The notes below the pieces were generated by a model that did no database searches, was not told the origin of the DNA, and worked only from the letters and a program-made list of their open reading frames with translations. The position numbers and the translations under genes were made by a program. This document shows positions 1 to 11,715 of a stretch of DNA of 64,000 nt, piece after piece; position 1 is the first letter of the stretch; each line of letters opens with the position of its first letter. The DNA comes from Ilex aquifolium (Eukaryota; Streptophyta; Magnoliopsida; Aquifoliales; Aquifoliaceae). The DNA is taken from NCBI GenBank assembly GCA_951799425.1, contig OX637394.1, forward strand, positions 5,157,501-5,221,500, in the 5' to 3' direction.

Positions 1-516
1 TTATCCAGAGAAATAGCATAGAAATTAAAATGCAGCATAAAAAGCAGTAGATGTGCACTTGACAATAAAGACCACTCCATATATAGCCGTTAGATGGATG
101 CCCTATAAAGATATCCACCAACCTCAAAACAATATTATCACTGTATGAGCACAGTACAAAAATAGCCGTTACTAGCCCCTGAAGAAACAATACATTAGAA
201 GTTTGCTTAAAGACTCTATCAGAATGAGCAAATGAATTGGGGACCCATTTTATTCCTAATGCAGGGGAATCGGAGTCACGTCTCCTATTTTCAGATCCTC
301 TATAATATACTTTATCTCAATTTTTTTTAATAATAAATCACTTGTCATTAATTCAAGTTGGATTACTTGGTATAAGTAAATCCTCCACCAACATACGATA
401 AGTAATTTATTATCGAGACAAATTGAAAGAAAGTGTACGGTAAGAAAATCTGAATCCCTAAAGGCCAATAATCACTTGGTGTTTGTTTACTTCCCAACAT
501 TCCCCGTCTTGATTCT
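1..516. other. 3' flank of the GH17 gene
   Basis: This stretch lies beyond the stop codon of the minus-strand glucanase gene at 517 and should hold its 3' UTR. On the minus strand an AATAAA (TTTATT at 248-253 on the plus strand) lies about 265 bases past the stop and is a plausible poly(A) signal. I see no other coding sequence. Confidence 0.5.
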
Positions 517-3500
517 TCAAAGAGTAACACTTGGGAACTTGCAAGATCCATAACCTGCAAACCAAACGAAATCATCAAAACCCACAAAAACTAATCAAAA
601 ACAGGCTTTACAAGGAAAAACAGAGTGGTTCATGCCAACTGAGGAGGAGTGTGGATTAGTAACTTAGCAGCATGTAGTTTTTACGTTCAGTACAGTCCTA
701 GTAAACTTTGATGTCTACTGTGATTCCTCTATTCTACCAATACTTACACAGTCATGCATTTTTCATTGAACAAGCTACCGATGATATGTGTTGTAGATTC
801 CATCCGATCCACTCTCTTAAGGGAGGATCAACTATATATAAGTGGGTCTCTCGCACGTGTATAAAAATATATACCATCGAGAAAAAAGAGCACAAAACTG
901 TATAAGCTCTAAATGTGCATGGTATATATACCAAATTTTGTGCAGAATTAAATGCTGACAACAGTTTTTGAATGAGCTAGCCTAAACCCTAAAATCAAGC
1001 TAGGGAAAATTTCAACCACACCCTCTCTATTTTTTGAATTTTCATTGACACCCCCCTATCAGATTTAAAATATTAACTATAATGCAATTTTACTAAATTG
1101 GCCATGATATATTTGACGACAAACTTCATTCACATCCCTTCTAGATAAATATATCTTCAATGAGACTCCCTCTGTTTTCTAATTTTTTTTACGTATTAAA
1201 ATTCGATTCAAGCTAATTAAAATTTATTTTTTTACATATTAAAATTTGAGCCGATTAAAAATTATATTTTTTACGTATTAAAATTTGGGCTAATTAAAAT
1301 TCTATTTGAGCCAATTAAAAATTATTTTTAATCCACTCAAATCAAATTTTAATCAACTCGCATTGAATTTTAATCAGCCCAAATTTAATACATAAAAAAA
1401 TATAAATTTTAATAGACTCAAATTTTAATAAATTGAATTTTAATTGACACGAATTTTAATAAGTAAAAAAATATAAATTTTAATCAATTCGAAAACGAAT
1501 TTTAATTGGCGCTAATAACTCAAGTAGAGTTCAAATCGGCTCAAATTTTAATGCGTAAAAAATAAATTTTAATTGGTTCAAATTTTAATATATAGAAAAA
1601 TAAATTTTAATTGGCTCGAATTTTAATAAAATTTTATGTAGAAAAATTACTTGAAGTTTATGTAGGGATATTTTTGGTATTTTAGATGATTTTTTTTGTT
1701 AGAAATGATAGTTTAATGATAGAGGGTGTTAGTGATGTTTAAATATAAACTAGAAGGGGTGTCAGTGATGTTTTTGATAATAGAGGGGGTGTCCTTGAAG
1801 ATATAGTAAACTAGGAGGGGTGTGGCTGAAATTTTCTCTAAAAGTTATGATACCAAAAATTAACTTCTTTTTTTTTTTTTTTCGAAAAATATTTCTAGAT
1901 CATAAATCAGAGTGTAACGATAAAATAATAATAAAAATACAAGTGTCAAATTGTGATGTATTAAAAAATTACTTTCCAATACTAATGAGTGCAGAGTCTA
2001 TATAGTATATATGGCTATGTTGACATTAACTTCAATTTTTCTACATATTTTTGGAAGGAAAATAAATTTCTTGCCGGCTACCCCACGTCACAGACAACCC
2101 ATACAACATATTATTCAAAGCCAGCTCACCAAAACGTTCCTACCACTATTGAGACACCATTACCCATAGTTTTTTTTTTTGGATGACCTTTTACCCATTG
2201 ATGAAATGTTCATTTATTTATTTATTATTATTATTGTTTTTAATCCTAGAATAGTTCATCGGTTGAGTTTAACTTCTGATAATCTAGAGGTCTCTGGTTC
2301 AATACTTCTCATAACCTATAAAAGATCAGCCTCCTTTGTTTTTCTTGGGACATATTCTAACCAGTATCCAAACTCGAGAGAATAATCGATGCAATTGTGA
2401 TCACTTTATAGTTAAAAAAGAAAAAAAGAAGTGATAATTTTTCTCTGTCCAACTATGGCACTGCTGCCATAGAGCCAAATCTACCATTATGGTTCCATGT
2501 AGGTCCCCCGACACATTCACCATTTCCCATGTAATATCAAACCAATGAATGATGGGCATAGAGCATATTCCTACGTGATATCACTAACACCTTGACAATT
2601 GACGAGACATTGAAATAGTAAATGGTTGTTGGGGATCCTGATCCTGAATTTAAGTGAGATGTAACAACCTAATTCTTTGGTTATATGAGTAACCGTGTGT
2701 GTGTGTGTGTGTGTGATATATTATAAAACAAATTAAAAGAAAGTTGATACTTACTTGGGTCTTTAGCGGTCTGGATGGCAAGCCCATTGAAGTAACAAGT
2801 CCCACCAACATTCCTAAACTGGGCCCAGTACGAACTAAAAGCTAAACTTGCATGCCGGACCACAGACTTTATCGGTTTGTAACACTTCCCACCGGGCTGA
2901 ATCGGGTCACAAGTCCCATTACCCTGCCCACAAGCATACGATAACGCCGACGCCAACTCCGTCCGATTCGCCCCTTTTGCCACCACACACCATATCTTCC
3001 CCTTGTAAGGCTCATTATTCGTCGGAATCGGCAACGGTTTGTACTCTGATTCCGGCGTCTTCGCCGATAAATCGATCTCATACACATTCTTTTCATTCGG
3101 GTACAACAACCCGAAATGTCGCTCCGTACCCGGACCCGGCTTCTGGTTCTCATTGTACAAAGAGAATAAAAACGCCGGCAGAACCGTACCTGGACGTGCC
3201 GGCGTCCCAACCGGCGGCTTCGCCATTAGTTTCTTCACAACATTCCGGTTATAAGTGGCGGCGTTGTAAATATTACAGCCAATCTGGTCGATATCGCCTC
3301 CGTTGGGCCAACCCGTTTCGGCGATGAAAAGTCGAATATTCGGATACCCAAGTCTTTCCATGGCGAAAACAACTGAGTCAAGCATTTGGTCGAGCAGGTT
3401 GGTGTATGTTAAACCCGAAACCGGATCTGTATATGTAATGTTCTTCGCCATTAGCAGAGCGTAGTCAAGCTTGATGTTTATGGGATCAGAGGACCATGGG

Positions 3501-4206
3501 AAAAATGTATAGACATCTAGGAAGAAGAAAGACTTGGTCCTGTTCAAGAACTGTAACAATGGTTTCACGACCTTCACCGATACATCGGATCGAAATGTTC
3601 CGTTAGACGGTGGAAACGATGATTCTAAAACATCCATAGCCAATGGCGTCCCAACTTTAATCTTACGGAGCTTGTATTTTTTGACCGAGTATTTGATTCT
3701 ACGCATGGCCGGTACAAGATTGAACCAGGTTGTTGTATCGGGTTGACTCAATATTTCGTTTCCGACTAAGAGGTATCGGATCATGGTTTCTGGGTGGAAA
3801 GGGACGACATTGGTGAGGACCCATTGATCTGCCAAGGTTTGATTTGAGGAAATGTTGGTGATGATCTCATTAGGGACCATGACAGAGACTTGGAGGTCAG
3901 TGCCTTTGAGGGCTTTGAGGATTTCTGGGTTGGCATCGTAGATCTTTACCCTTTTGGCTTTAAGGTTTTTGATGAGTTCTACGGATTTTGGTGGAGGGGG
4001 TAGGTTGTTACCCAGTTGGCCGTAGCAAACTCCAATCTCGGGTGAGATTTCTGCACCTGTAAATCGATAGAACAACAGAATGTTACAAAACACAGAAATA
4101 TGTATGTATGTGCTTAATAGAACTTGTGTAAATATTAGTTGAGAAACTTACAGGTGAAACAAGCTAGGCCTAAGAGAGAGAGCAAAAGGAAAGTGAATAA
4201 ACCCAT
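517..4206 (-). CDS. GH17 beta-1,3-glucanase with C-terminal X8 (CBM43) domain
   Basis: Secreted glucan endo-1,3-beta-glucosidase (callose hydrolase) acting in the cell wall. I assemble three exons: 4152-4206, 2755-4056 and 517-554, all with GT-AG junctions, giving 464 residues. Exon 1 encodes the signal peptide (MGLFTFLLLSLLGLACFTC). The GH17 domain runs from about residue 25 to 350, with the proton-donor Glu in VGNEIL (about 119) and the nucleophile Glu in FIAETGWP (about 265). The X8 carbohydrate-binding domain (about 373-464) starts at WCVVAKG and has six cysteines. The sixth sits in YGSCKFPSVTL, encoded by the 38-base last exon 2.2 kb from exon 2. The intron between them carries a fold-back element and a SINE-like sequence. 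A GA repeat lies upstream in the promoter or leader. No GPI signal is visible. The exact subfamily is uncertain. Confidence 0.93.
1003..1838. repeat. Fold-back element, copy A (in GH17 intron 2)
   Basis: The left end reads GGGAAAATTTCAACCACACC and the right end is its inverse, ending GGTGTGGCTGAAATTTTCTC. Inside, ATTAAAATTCGA-like units fill the left arm and their complements (TTTTAATCGACTCGAA-like) fill the right arm. The outer about 200 bases on each side match the other four copies in this window. No coding capacity is seen. A clear target duplication was not found for this copy. Confidence 0.85.
2245..2390 (+). repeat. Degenerate tRNA-type SINE
   Basis: A box-A-like TAGTTCATCGGTTGAG is followed about 45 bases later by a box-B-like GGTTCAATAC. 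This layout matches the better-preserved SINE at 5197. The copy lies in GH17 intron 2. Its 3' end and target duplication are not clear. Confidence 0.4.
2695..2715. repeat. (GT)n microsatellite
   Basis: A 21-base run of alternating G and T lies in GH17 intron 2, about 40 bases beyond the exon 2 donor. Read through in frame it gives a spurious His-Thr tail. Confidence 0.95.
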
Positions 4207-4322
4207 ATTAGGAATTTCCTTGCAAAGGTTTCTTTGGATTTAGAGCACTTGTAAAGAAGATAAAGAAGTGGGTGTGATGGAGGGCGTGCCTATCGACAAT
4301 TGATGGCCACTTCGGGTACAGA

Positions 4323-4327
<5 letters not shown>

Positions 4328-4366
<39 letters not shown>
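4328..4366. repeat. (GA)n microsatellite upstream of the GH17 gene
   Basis: A GA tract of about 39 bases starts about 120 bases upstream of the GH17 start codon, so it reads as CT on the coding strand. Such pyrimidine tracts are common in plant promoters and 5' leaders. Confidence 0.9.
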
Positions 4367-4368
<2 letters not shown>

Positions 4369-4600
4369 CGTTGAGCTAATTGAAGGACGAGTGTGAGAGA
4401 GGTTGGGTCTTTTTAGATTTTGATCACAGAGGGTGCAGCTAGTGCGACTCCTCTCAGGTGGGATACCACTTTGGCTACTATTCTCTTTACTTTTTGGTAA
4501 ATTAAAGGTTTAAAGGGGAAAAAGAAATGATAATGTAGTAAGCAGAGAATCAGATCACCCAGATGAGGTAACGACGAAGGAGAGAGAGAGAGTCCAAGTA

Positions 4601-4825
4601 TTGGTGACTTTTCAGTTGTGGGCTCTTTGGGTCTTCTTTTCTTTAATGCTTTTAGCTTTGTTCAATTTCGCGGAAGCTAATAAAAAGTCTGGGGGGTCCA
4701 AAGCTGAATATGTTCCAGACGTGCCAAAAAAAAAAATAAAAAAAATGCAAATAGCCGTTGGAGAGATGGCCAGTAACAGTATGGTGAAAGAATGTGTTGA
4801 TACTCTTTGCGAGGAAACAAATTAA
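4601..4825 (+). pseudogene. Possible small secreted-protein ORF lacking an ATG
   Basis: An open frame of 74 codons starts with a hydrophobic segment like a signal peptide (VTFQLWALWVFFSLMLLALF, then NFAEA) followed by a Lys-rich polar tail with two cysteines near the end (KECVDTLCEE). There is no ATG at the expected position: the frame opens at TTG, and the first in-frame ATG lies inside the hydrophobic segment. It lies head-to-head with the GH17 gene, about 400 bases away. I do not recognise a family. It may be a decayed peptide gene, a later exon, or chance. Confidence 0.25.
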
Positions 4826-4929
4826 TAACCTTCAATAATTATATTGTTTCTTCAAATGAAGTTCTGGCTAAGTAGTAAGTAATTTAGAGTTCTCAATTTC
4901 ATTGTTTAACGTGAAATAGCTTTAACATA

Positions 4930-5165
4930 AATAATTAAGAGAAATTGATAAAAAAAAATGAGTAGTATTATACAACCCAAAAAAGAAATAAAAAATTGTA
5001 ATTCAAAAATTGTAACTCAAATGTATATTATTTTTTAGATGAGTGAGTCTCATCAACTTTTTCAGTAAGACGTATTCATCTAACACTCATCCAATAAATG
5101 ATATATATTTGTGTTGTAATTTTTGGATTCTATTTTGATTGTGTAACATTTTTCAAAAAAAATTG
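4930..5165. repeat. Small fold-back MITE-like sequence
   Basis: AAAAATTGTAA and TTACAATTTTTG motifs face each other, and a GTAGTATTATACAACCC-like left end is mirrored by GTGTAACATTTTT on the right. The ends are only approximate. Confidence 0.4.
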
Positions 5166-5297
5166 GCAAGAGTTGCACGAGTTAAATCAACATAAGGGAA
5201 CTCTTAGGGGTAGTCAAGTGGTTGAGTTTGAACTTTTATAACCCAGAAGTCTAAGGTTCAATTCCTTTCCAAACCACTAGCCACCCTTGCCCCTTAA

Positions 5298-6679
5298 GGC
5301 TCTGTTTGAATATTTATTTTTTGAGGAATTTGGAATGAATTTATGAAAACTTCTCAAACCCAGTCAAAAGGATTTGTATATGGGATTCAAAAAAAAAAAA
5401 ACTATCAAATCTCATGTTTGCTAAGTGATGCAAATATATGTGGGGTCCATACACTTATGTCTAATCATATTATTTAATTTACTAAATTATCTATTATTAG
5501 GTAAATATAAAATGGGAAAATTTTAGCCACACTTTTTTTAGTTTACCATATCTTTAAGGACATCCCTTCTATTATCCAAAATATCATTGACACCCCTTCT
5601 AGTTTATATTTAAACATAACTGAAACCCTTGCCGTTAAACCACTATTTTTAATCAAAAAAATTCATCTAAAATACTAAAATTGCCCCTATATAAATCCCA
5701 AACAATTTTTTTACATAAAATTCGATTAAATTTCGAGTCGATTAAAATTTATTTTTTTACATATTAAAATTCGAGCTGATTAAAATTCATTTTTTAATTC
5801 GAGATAATTAAATTTTATTTTTTTATATATTAAAATTCGAGCTGATTAAAATTCATGTTTTGATTCAAGATAATTAAATTTTATTTTTTTACTTATTAAA
5901 ATTTGATCTTATTAAAATTTTTTTTTTTTTACGTATTAAAATTGGAGTTGATTTGAGCTCCACCTAAGCTGTTAGCACCGATTAAAATTTGATTCGAGTC
6001 AATTAAAATTTATATTTTTTTACTTATTAAAATTTGTGCCAATTAAAATTCGATTTAAGTTTATTAAAACTCATTTTTTTGCGTATTAAAATTTGAGTTG
6101 ATTAAAAGTTATATTTTTTTACGTATCAAAATTCGGGCCGATTAAAATTCAAAGCGAGTTTAAAATTTGATTTGAGTATCGACTCGAATCGAATTTTAAT
6201 ACATACAAAAATTCATAAACCAGTGGGGGTCTCATTGAAAATATGTCTATTTAGAGGGGTGCAGATGAAGTTTTTTCTAAAATATATCTTGGGTAATTTA
6301 GTAAAATTGTATTCTAGTTAAAGCCTTTAATTTGACAAGGGGTGACAGTGAAAATTTAAAAAATAGAAGGGGTATTTTTGAAGATATGATAAACTAAATT
6401 GTCTAGCTAAAACTTTCCCATATAAGAATAAATTTTTGGGTAAATTAGTTTTTTGTCTTCAAATCCAATCTTTCACTTTTAAACCCATCCTCCACATAGG
6501 TTTCATCAAACCTCCATTTGTGGGTTTTAATCAACCATTCACTAAGGACTCGAATTCATTTATTCTATGAATTTCGAGTCTCAAATCTTGAACCAAATAT
6601 GGGTTTAGAAAATACATTGGACTATTTTTATAAAATTCACCTCTTAAATCTCATCCAAACCCACATACCAAACATGCCC
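5298..6679. mobile_element. PIF/Harbinger-type MITE carrying a nested fold-back element
   Basis: The ends GGCTCTGTTTGAAT and, inverted, GGGCATGTTTGGTA are Tourist/Harbinger-like. They are flanked by a 3-bp TAA duplication (5295-5297 and 6680-6682). The core is interrupted by fold-back copy B. No transposase is encoded. Confidence 0.75.
5514..6419. repeat. Fold-back element, copy B
   Basis: It begins GGGAAAATTTTAGCCACAC and ends with the inverse AAAACTTTCCC. The inner arms are built of ATTAAAATTCGAGCTGATT-type units. The 9 bases on either side (ATATAAAAT and ATATAAGAA) match at 7 positions, so a decayed 9-bp target duplication is possible. Confidence 0.85.
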
Positions 6680-6786
6680 TAAGGACACAAACCCATATCA
6701 AGTTACGGTGGCCAACTGTTGAGCTCGAGTGAGTAGTCGGCGCAAGCCTAGACACCATCACCAAAAAAAACAAAAATCAACATAAG

Positions 6787-7138
6787 AGAAGAATTAAAAG
6801 GAAACAAAGAAGGATTATGGTATTGAAAAATAATGTATTATTATAGAGGATGACCCTATTGTTGAAATGAGCTGCTGACAATGGCCAGTTTTAAGTACTT
6901 AGAATAAATTCCCATGTACCATGCTATAAATGATACTTCTAAATTTGTGATAAGCCTTAAAATGAGAAATTTATCTATACTAATAAGATAGAACCCAATT
7001 TGAATCATTTTTTACTTTAAAATTTAATCTAATTTTAATTCATTTAGGAAAGTACAAAGACAGTTCAGATTTAATCTACTTTTAATTTAATGACCTAGAT
7101 TTCATCTCCATTATTCCAAATTAATCCAAAGGCTGACA
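6787..7138. other. Intergenic, no gene seen
   Basis: AT-rich sequence with no coding potential, RNA gene or clear repeat. Confidence 0.5.
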
Positions 7139-7908
7139 ATGCATTCTACACAAAAAACTTATCCCGCCCAAACTTTTTGCACGATGCCCAACTCAATTGT
7201 CAGACACAACTCCCCAAGGCCCAACGTCTCTCTTCTTCTTCTCTCTGTCCGTCTCCTCCTTTGCGACCTCTCTTTTCCCTCTCAACCTTCACCGGCCACC
7301 CCACCGACCCAGGTAAGCTCTCTCTCTCTCTCTCACACACACACACAGAGTCACACACACACAGTCAAACAAACACAAGCACACCCCCAGCCACCCACCC
7401 AGAGCACGCACACACACACATCACGACACACCCAATATGTTAATCTAGGGTTTTGAATTGGGTGTTAATTTAGGGTTTTGAAATTGGGTGTTAATTCATC
7501 TTCCCTTACTTTCTGTTTTCCTCCATCTCTTTTGTCTCCACCGCCTTTGCCACACCATGTCATTGCCCATCGCCAACGCCAAGCAACCCCATCTATCTCT
7601 CTCTTCCTCTTCCTCTTCTACCTGACTCCCCGCTCCTCTTCTCCCCCCTCTCTCTTTCTACCACCACCGCATTACCCTCATCCCCCCAAAAAAAATCCAC
7701 CACCGAATAACCCACCCCACAGCCCACGAAACCACACCAATGTGTGTGTTCTTTGTTAGAAGAGAAAGTTTGTTTCTTGGTGGACTGTTAATCTACAGAG
7801 TTAAAAATCAGTCCTTTACCCTTTTGGTTTCTAAATCCTTCACATACTTCCACCGACTTGGAGATTTTATTTTGCTTTTTTTATTTTTTTTTCTGGGATT
7901 TTTCTGCC
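7139..7908 (+). promoter_or_regulatory. Probable promoter and 5' leader of the RING E3 remnant
   Basis: A strongly pyrimidine-rich stretch with CT runs (about 7318-7333), CA runs (about 7334-7425) and several CCACC and TCTTCC blocks leads to the ATG at 7909. Plant 5' leaders often look like this. The long frames across it are Pro/Ser/His/Thr low-complexity and are not believed to be genes. No clear TATA box was found. Confidence 0.4.
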
Positions 7909-7976
7909 ATGGGAAAGTCGTTCAAGGATTCTCTTAAAGCTCTCGAAGCTGATATTCAGCTTGCCAATACTCTATA
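7909..7976 (+). pseudogene. Orphan first exon of an AIRP2-like RING E3 ligase
   Basis: The ATG in CCATGGG context opens a 22-codon frame, MGKSFKDSLKALEAD then IQLANTL, ending in TAA. From memory this matches the start of plant RING-type E3 ligases of the AIRP2 group (about 240 aa, with a C-terminal RING). In that family the Asn-Thr-Leu is followed by more coding sequence, probably after an intron. Here the bases are ACTCTATAAATC, where a donor ACTCTGTAAATC would fit, so a G-to-A change at the first intron base is a plausible cause of the stop. No later exon, including the Cys-rich RING, was found in the 3 kb downstream. It may be a truncated duplicate or a dead gene. Confidence 0.5.
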
Positions 7977-10900
7977 AATCTCTCTCTCTCTGATTTTTTC
8001 CCTATGTTTTTTCTATCTCTGAATTGAATGTTGTTGTAAAGCTTTATTATCCTTGCTTTTTTTTTTTTTTTTTTCCGCCTTTGTTTTGGACTGATGATCA
8101 TGCGAAATTAGTTACCAGTACTTTCTAAATCTACCTCTTTGTCTCTGATTTTTTTTCCTCTGTTTTTTTTATCTCTTTCTAAATCCATCTCTTTGTCTCT
8201 GATTTTTTTTTTCTCTGATCGAAAGTTGTTGTGAAGCTTTGTCATTAATTTTTTTGTGCTTTATTTGACTCAGAATCATGAGAAATCTGACAGACCCAAA
8301 TGAAAAAAACTGTTAGCCCGGGTTTTTTGGACATCAACTATTTGTAGTGGTTTGATGAATTTCAGTGAGAGGTAACAGGTGATTGAATTGTATGGTGTTG
8401 GATGGAAGGAAAAAATGACATCAAATGTGGGGATGCATGAGGAACACTTCCTTCACAATGTTTTCAGGTAGTGGGTTTTTAGTTTCTAATTCTCTTTTCA
8501 TGTTTATCTTTACTTGATTGCATAAGTTTTCCTATAAAAGCTCAATACGGTCATCAGAGGGATTGTAGTGGATTATAAGAGTTTTTGGGCAAGAAAATGA
8601 AATTTCTGAATATGGGTATCATACTTTCTGTTTAGTTCCAAATTCAGTAAAGTAGTAGTTTTGATTCAATTTGTCCTATACTCCTATAGTCCTATTGAAT
8701 TCCACCTTCATGGTTCATTTTGGTTCATTTCTTTTCATTTTTGCAATTGAATTGAGCAATTAGCAGTTAAAAATAGAATTGTTGTTGTTGTCTCAAATTA
8801 ATCTTTCTTGGTTTTTTATGCTTGAATTTTTTAATAGAGTGAGTTGTAGAAGTAGACAATGAATGAGCCAATGGGGCAAATTTCATCCCATGTGTTAAAA
8901 GTCTTCGGAAAAGCAATTGAGAGTTATATTTTTCTTCTTCGAGTTACATAGAATATTTCATATTTTCAACTTTTTTTCGGGCTAAATACGTATCAACAAT
9001 TTGATGTCTTCATAAAACATGATACTGCGTTCCTGTAGATTACATTAGGTATATTATTGATCTTCTTCGTACTCAATTTATGTGTCAAGCGATCCTGAAA
9101 AATTGACTTAATTATAGTTTCTTTGTTTATGTTTTATTTGGTGTTATTTTGGTGGTGGTTGAATTCAAGCGGCAACCGTGTCCACTCGACACTCTTATGG
9201 TGCTAGGTATTTTTTTTTTCTTTTGAGAATAGATAGGTAATTTTTAAAACCCTAGAAATTTTAGTTTTCATGTTGCGCTTAGTTAGGGTTTGTTAATGAA
9301 ATTGAAATCAAATCTTTGATCAAGTGTTGTCTACCGATTGCTTTTGAAGTAGATTAATGTGGATTTGTTTGAAAATAGTGAAATTTGATACTACAACAAT
9401 TTTTTTGGGTACTTTCTAGAAACTGGTGATGTGAAATAAGTAACCCGATTACTAATTGGATAAAGAAGAAGAAAAAAGGAGTGTTGCATTGGAAGAATTA
9501 ATGAAAGTTGACATCAAATGTTGGGGTTACATCGAGAAAGTTTTTTAGGGTAGGTTATCGGGTAGGATTTTCATTTTCGACTCGCATGGTTATGATTATT
9601 GGTTTACTTGCACAATCTTTGCGAGTAAAAAAGAAAATAGATCATACTTATGGTAAGTGTTCATTTTAGAAGGTGATTCTCACTTTTATTATAAGTGATT
9701 CTTCCCTTATTTTGTATTGAGTGATAAAAGTGTCATGTTTGACAAGAGGTTGTTGATTTAACTTCATCGAAATTCTTTTATTGCAGGAGTAGACAATTCA
9801 AGGAGCAGTTAACATAATAACATACTTTGAAGAATCAATTTAGTAGAATCGCCTAACTAGAATTCTATTTCTATGTTACACGGTTGCAATTGTCTTGATT
9901 ATTAAGTTGCGCTAACAACCATCTCAATGTATCTTTTTCACTTCATCTGCATAGTAGGTTGATATCAAGAACTCATCCACTATTTTTTTTTTAAGAAATG
10001 AAATTTGTATTCATGTTGAAGTTGCTTTCTTTTATTTATTTCTTTCTTTTATTCCCTTGCTTTCGTAGCTTGATCAACATTGACGCAAAATAAACAGATG
10101 GTTAAACTGTAATTCTTTTTTTTTTTATAACTAAGGGATCATAAAATAAGAAATGTGTGTGATTTCATGTGGGTTTATGTGTTGTCTAGGGAAAAAAGTT
10201 TGTTGTTTGGTCATTAATTGCATGAATATTAGTGGGTCTATGTTGTGGTAGTTAGTAAATCTTTTTATTAAGGCAGAATTATGGTTGGTGAGTGCGATAA
10301 CTTTGGGGTTCTGTCAAAAATTAGTGACCCCAATTAATTTCAACAAGGTTGAAAATCAACTAGCGCTCGAGTTTCAACTTTGTTTAGTGGATTTTAATTT
10401 TTTAATTGACGATTATTTGGCATATACAGGGTGAATGAATGTACTTAGTTATTCATATTAGCTTAAGTTTGGTGTTAGTTCAGTTTATATTTGTATCTTA
10501 TTCATTTTGATATTAGATATTTGGGTCATTATATTGCAGCACTTGATAAATAGTGCTAACAACAATATGTGATGTGATGAGATTATTGATGCAAAATAGT
10601 TTTTATTTATGTATAGGTTTGATTATGAATTGTACACAAGTTGATATTGTGTACTGGATCATGTTTTTAAAGAGAATTATGTCGATTTTTTTTTAAAAAT
10701 AACTTGTTTATATTAACTATTGAAATTTTGTTCGTTACACCAACTATTTTAATATGAGATTCATATGTGTAGTTATAATTACATGCAATGTGTTATTGGT
10801 AGTAGTGTTACTGAACATGTGATTGAATATTTAAATAGTGGATCATGGTGTAATGAGAAATTTATTTTGCTATAAGATAGAAATGCAGTTTCAGTTGGTA

Positions 10901-11080
10901 ATTTTTTGCTTTTGGGTTTCACGGGTTTTATTATTGATTTTTTAAAAAAAAAAAAAAAAAATCCTACAGCGTTGCTAGTTGTGAATGGGTGTGGAAGTTT
11001 TTCACTTCATGTTAAACTCCTTTTACTGGTTCTATACACTAATGAAAACACACATTTTGTCAACATATGCAAGAAGCATA
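7977..11080. other. 3.1 kb without recognisable genes
   Basis: T-rich, intron-like sequence with many poly-T runs follows the orphan RING exon. I found no further exons, no transposon termini and no RNA gene. Confidence 0.5.
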
Positions 11081-11706
11081 CTTGCCATCTATGAAGCACG
11101 GATATTTCGTTGAGGTCGGCGTATCTGTATCAGATATTTTGTCGGATATTATACTCGAGGATATGTATCGGATACACCTCATACGTATCAGATAATAATT
11201 AAATATTAGGGTACTTCACGGATACTTTTGTGTTCAAGTAATATATATAATTTTTGAGTTGAATTTTTAACATTTCCTTTCGAATTTATATACCATACAA
11301 TACATTTATAAAAATTCATACTACTTCAAAGGCACATGAGTATTTTTTAAGTATTATCTACAATTACATGTTAAAAGAGCATAAAATAAATCTATTACAT
11401 TATAGTTTTAGCAAAAATTACTTCTAAATAAACTGACTTGGTAAATCTTAGTTTTGATTCTTTAATTAATCACTTTACATTGTGAATATATCATAGTAAT
11501 ACGATATATATTTTCTTCAAACTAAAAAAAATTACAAATTTTTCTTATTGTGTTAAAGAACTACCAAAATATATAAGTATTATGCTGATTAAAAATAATA
11601 AAAATATTTTATTATAGCCGTATCTTTCTTTTTTAGATTTTGTCGTATCGCTGTATCCGTATCGTATCGTACCCGTATCTCGTAGCCGTGCTTCATAGCT
11701 TGTCAT
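11081..11706. mobile_element. hAT-type MITE
   Basis: The element 11089-11698 has perfect 13-bp terminal inverted repeats, CTATGAAGCACGG. Beyond these both arms are rich in GTATC/GATAC motifs. It is flanked by CTTGCCAT (11081-11088) and CTTGTCAT (11699-11706), an 8-bp duplication with one mismatch, as expected for hAT elements. It encodes no transposase. Confidence 0.85.
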
Positions 11707-11715
11707 TTGGCTTCA

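Larger units (their letters stand above)
5184..6786 (+). mobile_element. tRNA-derived SINE, split by a MITE
   Basis: Direct repeats of AAATCAACATAAG flank the element at 5184-5196 and 6774-6786. The SINE body is 5197-5297 plus 6683-6773. It has a box A (TAGTCAAGTGGTTGAG), a box B (GGTTCAATTCC) and a tail with CGGCGCAAGCCTAGACACCA followed by a short A-rich end. Removing the insertion at 5298-6679, plus one copy of its TAA duplication, restores one contiguous SINE. The family name is unknown. Confidence 0.8.

Noticed and set aside
2848-3327. 159-codon plus-strand frame inside the GH17 gene
   Set aside because: It is antisense to a well-supported exon, and its composition follows the codon bias of the true strand.
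5700-6200. Regular AT-rich direct repeats considered as a CRISPR-like array
   Set aside because: Units are degenerate, have no unique spacers, and form one arm of a fold-back element in a plant genome.
7139-7759. Ser/Thr/His/Pro-rich frames upstream of the RING exon
   Set aside because: They follow CT, CA and CCACC simple repeats and look like 5' leader.
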